From OMII01 sp947467385 (lineage in GTDB: Bacteria; Bdellovibrionota_C; UBA2361; OMII01): a stretch of DNA of 64,000 nucleotides. Made by a program: the position numbers and the translations under genes. Position 1 is the first letter of the stretch. Each line of letters begins with the position of its first letter. The notes beneath the pieces are model-generated. The model made no database searches, was not told where the DNA came from, and was given only the letters and a program-made list of their open reading frames with translations. Below are positions 1-9,182 of this stretch, in pieces. Location of the stretch: positions 62,001-126,000 of the forward strand of contig JBIKLA010000003.1 in NCBI GenBank assembly GCA_044360075.1. The letters run 5' to 3'.

Positions 1-1602
1 GCCCTCGCTAACTCCACCATGCGGTCGATGCTTGTCCTTATCCGATCGCTCGCCCGGAGCTACCCGTTGCATGAGGTGGCGGAGATCCTTCCGCAGCAGT
101 TTATCCAGGTGTTCCGTGAACTAATATTGAGCCCCCAGTTCGACCGGGAGCCACAACACTTTCAGGCTATCCTCGATACGTTCATGTCTCACGGCCGGCA
201 GCTCGACCTGCTGCGGCTTACAGCGAGGATCATCCGCAACCTCGCCATCGATGAGCTTATCGTTGCGGGCGATCTCGGCGACCGCGGCGCCAGGATCGAC
301 ACCTCGATTGAATTCATCTCACAGCAGCCTCACGTGGCTATTACATGGGGCAACCATGACACGACCTGGATGGGGGCGTGCCTAGGCCACGCGGCCAGCA
401 TCGCTTCAGTTGTGCGCATATCGCTGCGTTACGGTCGCCTGAGCCAACTTGAGGAGGGCTACGGAATCCCGCTTGAACCGATCGCAAAGCTCGTCCAGAC
501 CCATTACGCAAGCGACCCTGCGCAGCGCTTCACGTGGAAGGACCCCGGTGACCGAGATCCCCTGCTGCTCGCCCGCATGCAGAAAGCGATGGCTATTATC
601 CAGTTTAAGCTTGAAGCGCAGGTGATCGCCCGAAACCCGCAGTATGGAGTAGGTCACCGCGACCTTTTCTCAAAGATCGATCCGGCTCGTGGAGTCGTGA
701 CTGTCGAGGGCCGTGAGTATCTGCTGCGTGATTCGGCGTTCCCCACATTTAGCCACACGTCTCCGTCCGAGCTTAATGCGGCGGAGGAGGAGTGCATGGC
801 TGCCCTAGCCGAGTCGTTTCTTGCGAGCCCCGTGCTGTGGAAGCACATGTCATATCTGGCTAAGAAGGGCCGCATGGCGCTCATCCGCGACAATGTCCTT
901 ATCTTCCACGGCTGTGTGCCGTGCGATTCCCAGGGCGATTTTCTTTCCCTTGAAATCGATGGTGTTTTGCGCACGGGCAAGGAGCTCTTCGATGCCATCG
1001 ACGTCGCCGTGCAAAGGGCGTTTCAGTCCAAAAAGGAGTCGGACCTCGACCTGTTGTGGTACCTGTGGTGCGGCCCCCTCTCGCCCCTATTCGGCAAGGA
1101 CAAAATCGCAACGTTTGAAAGCTACCTCCTTGACGATGCAGCCCTACAGCATGAGGAGAAAAACCCCTACTTTTCGCTCATTCATGATTCTTGGTTCTGC
1201 GAGAAGGTTCTCGCAGAGTTTGGCGTTAATACCTCCTCGGGCCTGATCGTCAACGGGCATGTCCCGGTCAAGATCGAGACGGGAGAATCGCCCGTTAAGC
1301 GCTGCGGCAAGGCGGTCACGATCGACGGGGCCTTCTCAGAGGCGTACGGCGACAAGGGGTACACCCTGGTCCTGCAGCCTGAGCGCACATACCTTGCGCT
1401 GCACCACCACTTCACGTCCATAGATGATGCAATTCAGCGAGGCGTGGACATGATACCCGAGATTCAGGTACTGGCGATGTACGATAGGCCGCGCCTTGTG
1501 AGCGACACGGAGCGCGGGCAGGAGATCCAGCAGCAGATCGCCCTTCTGGAGCTCCTCATCCGGGCGTATCGCGAGAACCGAATCGAGGAGCTGCGCCAAT
1601 AA
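1..1602 (+). CDS. fbp: Class III fructose-1,6-bisphosphatase, 5' truncated by window edge
   Basis: Hydrolyses fructose-1,6-bisphosphate to fructose-6-phosphate in gluconeogenesis; cytoplasmic. The visible part carries the metallophosphatase motifs GDLGDRG and WGNHDTTWMG and, near the C-terminus, a NGHVPV segment typical of the Bacillus-type class III enzyme, which is unrelated to class I and II FBPases. Family members are about 640-670 residues. Here the frame is open from base 1 and the first ATG (base 19) falls in the middle of the expected alignment, so roughly the first 130 residues lie outside the window. The gene is convergent with the sulfatase-like gene, with a 9-base gap and no visible hairpin terminator. 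Family assignment is strong; only the true start is unknown. Confidence 0.92.
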   Translation, partial: ALANSTMRSMLVLIRSLARSYPLHEVAEILPQQFIQVFRELILSPQFDREPQHFQAILDTFMSHGRQLDLLRLTARIIRNLAIDELIVAGDLGDRGARIDTSIEFISQQPHVAITWGNHDTTWMGACLGHAASIASVVRISLRYGRLSQLEEGYGIPLEPIAKLVQTHYASDPAQRFTWKDPGDRDPLLLARMQKAMAIIQFKLEAQVIARNPQYGVGHRDLFSKIDPARGVVTVEGREYLLRDSAFPTFSHTSPSELNAAEEECMAALAESFLASPVLWKHMSYLAKKGRMALIRDNVLIFHGCVPCDSQGDFLSLEIDGVLRTGKELFDAIDVAVQRAFQSKKESDLDLLWYLWCGPLSPLFGKDKIATFESYLLDDAALQHEEKNPYFSLIHDSWFCEKVLAEFGVNTSSGLIVNGHVPVKIETGESPVKRCGKAVTIDGAFSEAYGDKGYTLVLQPERTYLALHHHFTSIDDAIQRGVDMIPEIQVLAMYDRPRLVSDTERGQEIQQQIALLELLIRAYRENRIEELRQ

Positions 1603-1611
1603 ATAGCACCG

Positions 1612-2976
1612 CTACATGACGTAGCCCAAGGTTTTCAGCTTCTCCACCTCGTCGCTTGAGTACTTCTCTGGCGCCAAGGTTGGCGGCGGCGAGCCCGTCG
1701 CGCGGCCGCTTATGTAGGCCTTAATTTGAGCCATTCCCTCACTTACCTCAGCAACTTCCGAAACGGCGCTTCCAACGTTTTCGGCCTCAAGCGGGTCGCG
1801 CTCAAGGTTGTACACCTCCCATGAGCCCTTGTCCTGGTTGAAGATGATCTTCCACGGCCAGAGCACGGCGCCGACCTTGTGAGAGAGGTGCTGAATCTCA
1901 AAGAGCGGATGGCGCTCGTGCGTGTCGAGCTCCGGATCGACGAGCAGTGGCTCGAAGCTCTTGCCGTCTATCGGCCGGGGAATCGGAGGAAGCCTCAGGA
2001 GCTCAACAAGAGAGGGAAAAATATCCATGGTCGAGACGGGACTCGAAATGGTGTGCGGGGAAACGAGCCCCGGCGCGTAGAAAACGAGCGGCACGTGAAC
2101 GAGCTCGTTGTAGAGCTGGTAGTTATGGCCAATGAGCTCATGCTGCCAAAACGCCTCTCCGTGATCTCCGGTCAGGACCAGCACGATATCGTCGCCCTTC
2201 CCCATGGCATTGATGCCGTCATAGAGGCGCCTGAGCTGCGAATCGGTCTGCAGGATCTCTTCGCCGTAGAGCCCCTTCATGAAGCGCAGGTCGTCTTGCG
2301 AGAGCTTGGAGCCCTTTTTGCGAAACTCATCGAATGGCGTCTGGTCGCTTAAGGACCCCGCGTACCAATCGGTCTGGCTGAAGGCCGCGTGATGCTTGTA
2401 GTTAAAATGGGGGTCGAAGTAGTGCAGGAAGAGGAAACGGTCCCGCTCTTGCACGTCCGGGCGCCTGAGCCACTCAAGCCCCAGGTCGGTAATCTGCGAG
2501 GCAGTAATCGAGTCGTGCACGCTGCCGTCGAACTTGGCGATATCGTAGGTGGCAAATCCGCGGTTGTAGTCCGTCTTGGGGGCCAGGAAGATGTGGCTCA
2601 CAAATCCCGCCGTTGCGAAGCCCTGCTTTGAGAAGTACTGGGCCATCGAGATAACCCCGCGCGAGATGCGCGAGTTTGGCAGCCGCACTCCGTGGCGAGC
2701 TGGAAGGCTGGCCGTAAGCACAGAGGCGATGGATGGCTTAGTCCACGGGGCGGTCGAATACGCCTGCGAAAAGAAAGCCGACTTCTGCGCTAGCGACGAA
2801 ACGAATGGCGCCTGAGAAGGGTCCGTAAACACCCCCTCAAATCCCACCGTGTCGAGCATCACAAGCACGACGGTGCGGTGCGCACGCTTCGGATCGCCAC
2901 CCCCGAGCACTCCAAGCACGATCGCAGCAACACTGCCGAGGAGCACGAGGGTGAGCGCTATCTTGCGACGGGTCAT
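1612..2976 (-). CDS. Sulfatase-superfamily membrane-anchored hydrolase
   Basis: Alkaline-phosphatase/sulfatase fold enzyme of 454 residues. An N-terminal hydrophobic helix (about residues 7-25) should anchor it with the catalytic domain in the periplasm. The metal-binding start LVMLDTVG (D42), the region APWTKPSIASVLT around residue 76 and a later TGDHGEAF motif give the family. The position that is Cys or Ser in true formylglycine sulfatases is Thr (T79), as in many bacterial relatives acting on phospho-groups, including LtaS-type and phosphoethanolamine-transferase-like proteins. Sulfate ester hydrolysis should therefore not be assumed. The upstream neighbour on the same strand is a polytopic GT-C-like protein, so a role in modifying a surface glycan or lipid is possible but only inferred. 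Confidence 0.8.
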   Translation of the reverse strand: MTRRKIALTLVLLGSVAAIVLGVLGGGDPKRAHRTVVLVMLDTVGFEGVFTDPSQAPFVSSLAQKSAFFSQAYSTAPWTKPSIASVLTASLPARHGVRLPNSRISRGVISMAQYFSKQGFATAGFVSHIFLAPKTDYNRGFATYDIAKFDGSVHDSITASQITDLGLEWLRRPDVQERDRFLFLHYFDPHFNYKHHAAFSQTDWYAGSLSDQTPFDEFRKKGSKLSQDDLRFMKGLYGEEILQTDSQLRRLYDGINAMGKGDDIVLVLTGDHGEAFWQHELIGHNYQLYNELVHVPLVFYAPGLVSPHTISSPVSTMDIFPSLVELLRLPPIPRPIDGKSFEPLLVDPELDTHERHPLFEIQHLSHKVGAVLWPWKIIFNQDKGSWEVYNLERDPLEAENVGSAVSEVAEVSEGMAQIKAYISGRATGSPPPTLAPEKYSSDEVEKLKTLGYVM

Positions 2977-3133
2977 ACAAACAGAAACATGTAAGCCTTA
3001 GGAGCGGGGCGAATAATACCCCACTTTCCTGCCGACCGAAACCGCGCCATGCCACGGCCACTCTCAGCAAGAATTCGCAACATTTCTCCCCTGATAGCTG
3101 CGGATTCCTGCCTTCTGATTATGCGCCACAAGC

Positions 3134-4840
3134 TTAAGGAGCAGAGCCTCCTTCGCTAGTGACCTCCAGCAGCTTGCCAGTCCGAAGGCAGGCCCCATCC
3201 GACCCCATTATGCGTACTGCATACCTGCCGGGCGTCAGCGCTTGGGTGTCTAGCACCGCCAAAAAACCAGAGATTCGCTCCTGGGGAACGTTGTGGTGCG
3301 CTGCCGCATCGGGGCGCGGGCGCTTGACCACCGGCGCGCCATGGGCTGACGAGGCGCCGATAATTTCAACCACCCTATCGACGGCATCGGCCTGGCCGGG
3401 GGGCAGCAGAATATATCCCGAAATAAGCGCGACATTGTTGCCAGCGATCACCCGCTCAACTGAGCCCTTCTGCTGATCGCGGCAGGTGTTGTCTCCCTGA
3501 GCACCGCTGGCTATGACATTGAGACTCTGGACCGCTATCGGAGACGCAGCTTCAAGCGGCCGCAGTAGCCTTTTCTGGACGGCGATATCATACAAACGCC
3601 TGGCCCGCTTCTGATTCGGGTACTCAAAACCGGTTCCGGTCGCGCTTACGAGAAAGGCGCTCTCCTCCAGCACGTTGCGCCTCATCTCTGCTTCAGGCAG
3701 GTGCGCATGAAAGCTCCACCCTGCCCCGACGGCAACTACAAGCAGCGCCGCCATCGCTACCTTAGGCTGGAGCGCTTGTGGGAGGCGCTCAAGAGCCAGA
3801 AGGTAGAGTGCGACAAGAAAAAACAGCGCAACGCAGGTGTAGCGCGACTGCGTGTAGGCATAATCAACGCCGAAATGGATGCGGGCAACCGCATTAGCCG
3901 CTGCGGTGAGAATCACAAAGAGACACACAGCAAAAAGAGCTGGGCTCCTCGTATAGTCGCGAGCAAGCAGCACCAATATCGTGCACGTAAAAGCTCCCCA
4001 TAGCTGCGCGGCAAAAAACGTAGTCCCCAACGGGGCTCCGAGAAATGCCAGAACGTACCGGGCATAATCGACGAGCGACACCCCTCCTGGGGCCGCATGA
4101 ACAGACGTATGGCCCTGAACGTACAGCACAGCGCCGGCAAAGAACACCGCCGCCACGACTGAAGCGCCGAACTGGCGCTTGCGCAGGAAGATACCGGCAA
4201 CGAGCAGCGCGGCGAAGATGCCGTTGGCCTGCGTGCAGGCTGCCATCGCCAAAAACGAGGTCACCGCCAGAGCTCCGCGAAGCTCGGAGCGAGCCCGCTG
4301 GGCAACAGCGAACGCCCCAAGCACAAACACCATCACCCACAGGTTCTGGATCGCCCCGGAAGCCCACAGGGAGGTCTGCAGGTATTGGGGCTGCAGAAGG
4401 GCAATGCCCGCAGCCGCAACACCAGCCAGGCGGGCCGGCCCTCGGTAATCCCAGCATCTCATGAGAAGGATAATACAGGCCGGGATGGCACAGTTGCCCG
4501 CTACGATCAGCGCCCGAAAGTCGATCACGCCAAGGATCTTGTGCGAGAGGATCGCCGCTATTCGGCACGTGGCGATAATGTGCTCAGTATGGCGCTGGAA
4601 GATCAGGCCGAGGCGCTCGGAGAATGAATGGGCATCCAGGAACGAAACAAGGAACGAGACGAACATGTCGAAGTCATCGGCGTTTGGAACGTCGGCGGCA
4701 AAGCGCGCGATGAGCGCACCAAAGGCACTAGCAGCGGCCGCCATCAGAAGCAGCGGAACGACGACCTGCAGAAGCGCCGCCTGAGCGCCCCTTTCGCCAG
4801 GCTTGTGTGGCGGAGTAATCATGGCTGATATGGGCTGCAT
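3134..4840 (-). CDS. Polytopic membrane protein, GT-C glycosyltransferase-like
   Basis: 568 residues with about ten hydrophobic helices followed by a soluble C-terminal part of roughly 150 residues. The first periplasmic loop after helix 1 contains a DD pair in the context PNADDFD (D55, D56). An acidic pair at this place is the usual catalytic signature of GT-C glycosyltransferases that use polyprenyl-linked sugars, and the rest of the topology fits that fold. No named family is recognised, and the substrate cannot be read from the sequence. The C-terminal domain looks like a small beta-rich periplasmic module. The gene precedes the sulfatase-like gene on the same strand with a gap of about 157 bases. 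An ATG six codons downstream is an alternative start. Confidence 0.7.
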   Translation of the reverse strand: MQPISAMITPPHKPGERGAQAALLQVVVPLLLMAAAASAFGALIARFAADVPNADDFDMFVSFLVSFLDAHSFSERLGLIFQRHTEHIIATCRIAAILSHKILGVIDFRALIVAGNCAIPACIILLMRCWDYRGPARLAGVAAAGIALLQPQYLQTSLWASGAIQNLWVMVFVLGAFAVAQRARSELRGALAVTSFLAMAACTQANGIFAALLVAGIFLRKRQFGASVVAAVFFAGAVLYVQGHTSVHAAPGGVSLVDYARYVLAFLGAPLGTTFFAAQLWGAFTCTILVLLARDYTRSPALFAVCLFVILTAAANAVARIHFGVDYAYTQSRYTCVALFFLVALYLLALERLPQALQPKVAMAALLVVAVGAGWSFHAHLPEAEMRRNVLEESAFLVSATGTGFEYPNQKRARRLYDIAVQKRLLRPLEAASPIAVQSLNVIASGAQGDNTCRDQQKGSVERVIAGNNVALISGYILLPPGQADAVDRVVEIIGASSAHGAPVVKRPRPDAAAHHNVPQERISGFLAVLDTQALTPGRYAVRIMGSDGACLRTGKLLEVTSEGGSAP

Positions 4841-4891
4841 CTAACGCTCGTTCGCAGAACACCATAGCGGGCTCTGGTGACGCTGTACAGC

Positions 4892-5071
4892 TCACACAGG
4901 CCGGTCCCGAGGGCCATACGGCTGGCTGCCAACGCGCTGGGTTGCCTCAAAGCCCAGCACATCCCGGTAAAAGCAGACGGAGCGGTCGAGATCGCCACCC
5001 TTGAGCTGCACGCGACCAATCAGCACCTGGGGGTCTAGGCGAGAAGCCTCTTGAGAGCCTCTCATTCCCAT
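4892..5071 (-). pseudogene. Remnant of a VOC/glyoxalase-family gene
   Basis: Reading from 5071 the frame gives 59 residues. It contains IGRVQLKGGDLDRSVCFYRD followed by VLGFEATQRVG, which is the standard first beta-alpha-beta unit of vicinal-oxygen-chelate proteins (glyoxalase I / extradiol dioxygenase fold). The frame then stops at 4892. In another frame over about 4819-4930 the segment TGLCELYSVTRARYGVL resembles the later conserved TGLYHxAxLxPxRxxLA stretch of the same family. This suggests an internal deletion of roughly 40 codons plus a frameshift. The metal ligands and second half-domain are gone, so I call it a decaying gene. It sits between the GT-C-like gene and the DoxX gene on the same strand. 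Confidence 0.6.
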
Positions 5072-5088
5072 CCCTCACGATCCGTCGG

Positions 5089-5559
5089 TTACGCCGCGCA
5101 GCAGGACTTCTTTTTTGAGAGTATGCCGTCGATCGAACAACGCCCACCCCCTGAAACAATCAGCGAGAGCGCGAGCCCAATGGCGAGGATGTGGTACTCA
5201 TAACCCTCTCCTTGTTGCACACCGAACCAGTTCATGAAGAAGCCGTGGGGAATGTGAACCATTACGATCGCGCCCAGCATGACAATCGCTAGACTTGCCG
5301 CACAGAAGCGGGTCATGAATCCAAGTGCCAGGCACACCGCCCCGACGGACTCCGCCATGACGATTAGAAACGCAACGAGCCACGGAAGGCTCGCCTGGGT
5401 GGTGAAGTACCCCATCGTTCCCTCAAACCCGTATCCGCCAAACATGCCCAGGGTCATCTGAAGACCATGCGGGATGAACACCGCGGCAAGGGTAAGGCGC
5501 GCGATCATCGCCGCCAGGCTTGAGTCAGTCTTAAGCAAACATTCGCAACTACATTTCAT
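5089..5559 (-). CDS. DoxX family membrane protein
   Basis: A 156-residue protein with four hydrophobic helices in the DoxX/DUF4870-like arrangement. It shows LAAVFIPHGLQM in the first helix and GYEYHILAIGLALSLIVSGGG in the last, both characteristic of this family of small quinone-interacting or stress-related membrane proteins of mostly unknown function. An upstream in-frame ATG at 5598 would add 13 residues. I chose 5559 because a GGGGAGAA ribosome-binding site lies just before it. The N-terminus is rich in cysteine (MKCSCEC) and the C-terminus ends KKKSCCAA, so both ends carry cysteine clusters; if real, these could be redox or metal sites. Confidence 0.8.
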   Translation of the reverse strand: MKCSCECLLKTDSSLAAMIARLTLAAVFIPHGLQMTLGMFGGYGFEGTMGYFTTQASLPWLVAFLIVMAESVGAVCLALGFMTRFCAASLAIVMLGAIVMVHIPHGFFMNWFGVQQGEGYEYHILAIGLALSLIVSGGGRCSIDGILSKKKSCCAA

Positions 5560-5770
5560 AAAGTTCTCCCCAAAACACCAACCATTCGTGATTAGCATCG
5601 GGCCCGGAAAGCCGATAGATATAAACCGCTTGGCGTTCTGCTCACGCTAATGCGTTAGTCGCCGCCCGGCTGGAAACAAACGCCAGCTCACCTTGCCTCG
5701 CTCGTTTGGGGCGCCCCCGCAACCGGGATCCTCCCGCTGACCAGATCCTCGGCAGGAGGGTGTAAATTTT

Positions 5771-8068
5771 TTGCCCTTGCGGCTAGACTCCCGACACCCT
5801 TACCGGTTGGGCCCCTGCCGCATGCGATCTGCAACTCGACAACTTTTGTCCCTCCTTATCGGGTCGCTCGTTGCGGCAGCGATCCCCAGCGCCGCTGCGG
5901 AAGACGCCGCCCCACATAAGCCAGCCAAGCGACCCAAGATAGGCCTCGTGCTCGCCGGAGGCGGAGCACTCGGTATGGCCCACGTCGGGGTGCTTAAGGT
6001 GCTTGAGGCCAACCGCATCCCGGTAGACATAATTACCGGTACGTCTATGGGTTCGATCGTCGGGGCTGCCTACGCCTCGGGTGCAACGATTCCAGAGATG
6101 GAGAAGATCCTCTCCAAGACCGACTGGGACGAGCTCTTCGATGAGGCGACTAAGCGCGAGGACCAGAGTTACCGCGACAAGTACGGCCACGCTGGAGAGA
6201 TCGTGGGCGACGGAAAGATCGGCATCTCAGGGGGCTCGCTTGTCCAGTTTGCAGGCATAGTGCGCGGGCAGAACGTCCTGCCCCTGCTCCAGAGCCTTTA
6301 CTACCGCACCCCGGGGGATATCGACTTTAATAAGCTGCCGATCCCATACCGCGCCGTTGCCGCCGACGTTGAGACCGGGGACGCGGTGATCCTCAGCTCA
6401 GGCGAGCTGGCCCGCGCTACGCGCGCCAGCATGGCGGTTCCCGGATTCTTCACCCCCGTCGAGCTCAATGGGAAGCTGCTCGTCGACGGCGGCATCGCCA
6501 ACAACCTTCCAGTTGATGTCGCGCTTGAGATGGGGGCGCAGCGGCTGATCGTCGTTGACCTCATGGCGGACCTCAAGAATAAGGACGAGCTCAAGGATAT
6601 ATTCAGCATATCGGGCCAGATCATCTCGCTCCTGCTGCAGCAGAACTCGATGCTCCAGCGCAAGCTCATGCGCCGGGGGGATATCCTGCTCCTTCCGGAT
6701 CTCAAGGGATTTAGCGCGACCGACTTCAAGAAGGCCAAGGAGATCTTCGTCAAGGGAGAGACAGCCGCTCTTGAGCAGGTCAAGAAGCTTAAGCACCTCT
6801 CGGTCTCGGAAGAGGAGTACAGGCGCTATCAAGCCCGCCGTGAGGCTCCGCCAGCAGACCCGCTCGTCATCACAGAAATCAATGTCACGGCAGACTCGGA
6901 CTTTCTCAAGGAGCCTGTCGAAGAGGCGTTTGCATTCCAGGTAGGGCAGCCTCTTGACACGTCAAAGGTTGAGTCCGCGGTAAAGTCTACTGTCGCGGAC
7001 GAGCACTTCGGCTCGCTCGAATACGACGTGATCAAGGCACCAGATGGCACCGCGGTGCTTAATGTAACTGCCAAGAAGCCGAGCTGGTATGACAAGTACC
7101 TGCAGGTGGGGCTGGCATTGCAGGACAATTTCGACGGCGATGCCTACTACCAGATGGCGCTTGCGGCACGGCTCAACGATCTCAACTCGTACGGGGCCTA
7201 CCTCGACACGCGGCTTGAGTTCGGATGGCGGCCGCTCCTTGAGCTCGATCTCTACCAGCCGATCGCGCCCAACAGCTCGTGGTTCGTCAACCCGACTTTC
7301 TTTATGGATCGCTACGAGCTGCCGGTCCGCATAAACAACGAGACCATAGCCCAGTACGAGCGCAGCCGGCTTATTGGGTCGTTTATGATCGGCAGAAACC
7401 TCTTCGGTGACGGCGAAATCGGAGTCGGTGTCGCCCGCGGAAAGGGGCGCCTCGACAGGACGATAGGCTCGCCTGAGCTGCAGGATCAAGGCTTCGAGAT
7501 CGGAAACTTTTACGGCGAAGTGGCCTGGGACTCCCTCGACACGCCAGATTTCCCGCGGCACGGCGCCTTGGGCTCATTCGTCGCGTCGCGCAATGACCAG
7601 TCGCTCGGCTCCTCCAACGACTTCACCCAGCTGCAGGGAAGCGCCCGTAGGCCCTTCTCGTTCGGGCTAAGCACGATCATGCTCAGCGTTGACTTCGGCA
7701 CGAACCCCCAGACCATTCCCCCAGAGCGCTACTTCGTCTTGGGCGGCATGTTCGACCTCTCTGGATTCCAGCCCGGAGGCCTGGCGGCGTCCGACTTCGT
7801 GATCGGCCGCATGGCTTACTACCGCGAGCTGGCCGCCCTCGGTGGGGCATTTGCAAAGTTTAACCTCTTTGGTGGCACGTCGCTCCAGGCTGCCTCAATC
7901 AAGAGCGACTTCGCCTCGATTCCGGACGATTCGGGCATCCTGGCGGGACTCGTCTTCATCGGCGCCGATACCCCGCTCGTCCCGATCTACTTCGGATTCG
8001 GCCTCAACAACGAGCAGCAGAATTCCTTCTACCTCAACATGGGCAGAATCTTCTCGCCGCGAAACTAA
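5771..8068 (+). CDS. Patatin-like phospholipase with POTRA and BamA-like barrel
   Basis: A 765-residue protein with three parts: a signal peptide (hydrophobic stretch about 25-43), a patatin domain (about 55-345), one POTRA-like domain (about 365-435) and a C-terminal Omp85/BamA-type beta-barrel (about 445-765). The lipase dyad is visible as GTSMG (S92) and VDGG (D239), with the oxyanion loop GGGALG at 63-68. This is the architecture of PlpD-type (type Vd) secreted lipases, with the barrel in the outer membrane. The reading frame starts at a TTG preceded by AGGAGGG about ten bases upstream. An ATG at 5822 gives a shorter signal peptide but has no good ribosome-binding site. The stop overlaps the dprA stop by four bases. 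Confidence 0.9.
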   Translation: MPLRLDSRHPYRLGPCRMRSATRQLLSLLIGSLVAAAIPSAAAEDAAPHKPAKRPKIGLVLAGGGALGMAHVGVLKVLEANRIPVDIITGTSMGSIVGAAYASGATIPEMEKILSKTDWDELFDEATKREDQSYRDKYGHAGEIVGDGKIGISGGSLVQFAGIVRGQNVLPLLQSLYYRTPGDIDFNKLPIPYRAVAADVETGDAVILSSGELARATRASMAVPGFFTPVELNGKLLVDGGIANNLPVDVALEMGAQRLIVVDLMADLKNKDELKDIFSISGQIISLLLQQNSMLQRKLMRRGDILLLPDLKGFSATDFKKAKEIFVKGETAALEQVKKLKHLSVSEEEYRRYQARREAPPADPLVITEINVTADSDFLKEPVEEAFAFQVGQPLDTSKVESAVKSTVADEHFGSLEYDVIKAPDGTAVLNVTAKKPSWYDKYLQVGLALQDNFDGDAYYQMALAARLNDLNSYGAYLDTRLEFGWRPLLELDLYQPIAPNSSWFVNPTFFMDRYELPVRINNETIAQYERSRLIGSFMIGRNLFGDGEIGVGVARGKGRLDRTIGSPELQDQGFEIGNFYGEVAWDSLDTPDFPRHGALGSFVASRNDQSLGSSNDFTQLQGSARRPFSFGLSTIMLSVDFGTNPQTIPPERYFVLGGMFDLSGFQPGGLAASDFVIGRMAYYRELAALGGAFAKFNLFGGTSLQAASIKSDFASIPDDSGILAGLVFIGADTPLVPIYFGFGLNNEQQNSFYLNMGRIFSPRN

Positions 8069-9099
8069 TCCTCGCTGCGCACCCTGCGCACGCGGACCCG
8101 ATTTCCGGGAAGGCGCTGCACCTCGCCGCTTATCTCCCGCGCCAGGAGCTGCGCGAGCGTAATGCCGTGCTGAGACAGGTACTCCTCGATCAAGACTGCC
8201 TCGTCTCCCTTTGGCAGCGGAAAAGTACCGCGCCCAGTGCCGTACTCCGCCAGGATCTCCCCCGCCCCAGTAAACGGTATCGCGCCGTCATCAAGCATCT
8301 GCTGCCCGCCGGCGTGTCGGGCATCAGGGCTCGGCTCGTGGTACACGAAAACGTCCCGCCCGAAATCAGCAGCGCACCGGGCAGTCACGAGCGACCCGCT
8401 GCTTGAGCCGGCTTGCATCACAGCCACGCCGCGTGAGAGTCCCGCGATGATGCGGTTCCGCTCCAGAAAGTGATGCTTAAGGGGCTCAGTGCCAGGGGGG
8501 TATTCGGATATGAGCGCACCGCCCTTGGCAAGAATGCTCTCGGCTAGCGGTTCGTGTGACGGCGGGTAAACCCGATCAAGCCCGTGCGCAAGCACAGCCA
8601 CGGTCGCGGGCACGGCGTCGGCCCAGTCGATTCGCCTCAGAAGGGCCCCGCGGTGCGCCGCTCCGTCGATCCCAAGGGCGAGGCCGCTCACGATTGTCCA
8701 CCCCATCGTGGCGAGCTGTTGGGCCAGATCCGTAGCGCGCTGGCAGGCCTCAAGCGGTGCCCCGCGAGTGCCTACGACCGCGATGCATCGCTCAGAACGG
8801 AGCGCCAGCGAGGTGCCGGAGCGGACGTAAAGCACAACAGGCGGATTCGGAATATGCCGAAGCATATCTGGATATTCCGGGCTCATTACCGGAACAATTG
8901 TGATCCCCTGCCCGGCGCAGCGCTCCACGATGCCGTTGGCCTTGGCCACCTTGGCCGCTGAAATATGCCCCAGGAGCTCCCCCGTCGGCATGCCCGCCAT
9001 GAGGAGCCGCACGAACGTAACCCGGGCGCTTGCCCCATATTCAGCAACCGCCACCGCCGCTAGGCAGTCCTCAGCCCGCTTCCTTGCATTCCTCTCCAC
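8065..9099 (-). CDS. dprA: DNA-processing protein DprA
   Basis: 344-residue protein that, in characterised bacteria, loads RecA on incoming single-stranded DNA during natural transformation. The Rossmann-like core is clear: VVGTRGAP, SGLALGIDGAAHRGAL, then LISEYPPG and the FLERNRIIAGLSRGVAVMQA block with SGSLVTA. A short N-terminal helical region precedes it, and the C-terminal 60 residues fit the winged-helix DprA extension. The start was taken as GTG at 9099 because GGAGG lies six bases upstream; a TTG five codons earlier lacks a site. The PH-domain gene lies about 80 bases upstream on the same strand, so the two may be co-transcribed. Confidence 0.93.
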   Translation of the reverse strand: MERNARKRAEDCLAAVAVAEYGASARVTFVRLLMAGMPTGELLGHISAAKVAKANGIVERCAGQGITIVPVMSPEYPDMLRHIPNPPVVLYVRSGTSLALRSERCIAVVGTRGAPLEACQRATDLAQQLATMGWTIVSGLALGIDGAAHRGALLRRIDWADAVPATVAVLAHGLDRVYPPSHEPLAESILAKGGALISEYPPGTEPLKHHFLERNRIIAGLSRGVAVMQAGSSSGSLVTARCAADFGRDVFVYHEPSPDARHAGGQQMLDDGAIPFTGAGEILAEYGTGRGTFPLPKGDEAVLIEEYLSQHGITLAQLLAREISGEVQRLPGNRVRVRRVRSED

Positions 9100-9182
9100 G
9101 CAACACCTCCGCAAACGTTTTGCAGGGGTGTTCGGAGCGATGCGTATCTTTGTTGCGTGGGGACGAACCGAGAGAGCAGAAA

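Noticed and set aside
3894..4568. Long open frames in alternative frames and antisense to the GT-C-like gene, and similar long shadows elsewhere.
   Set aside because: High GC gives long spurious frames; their translations are Arg/Pro/Ser-rich and overlap well-supported genes.
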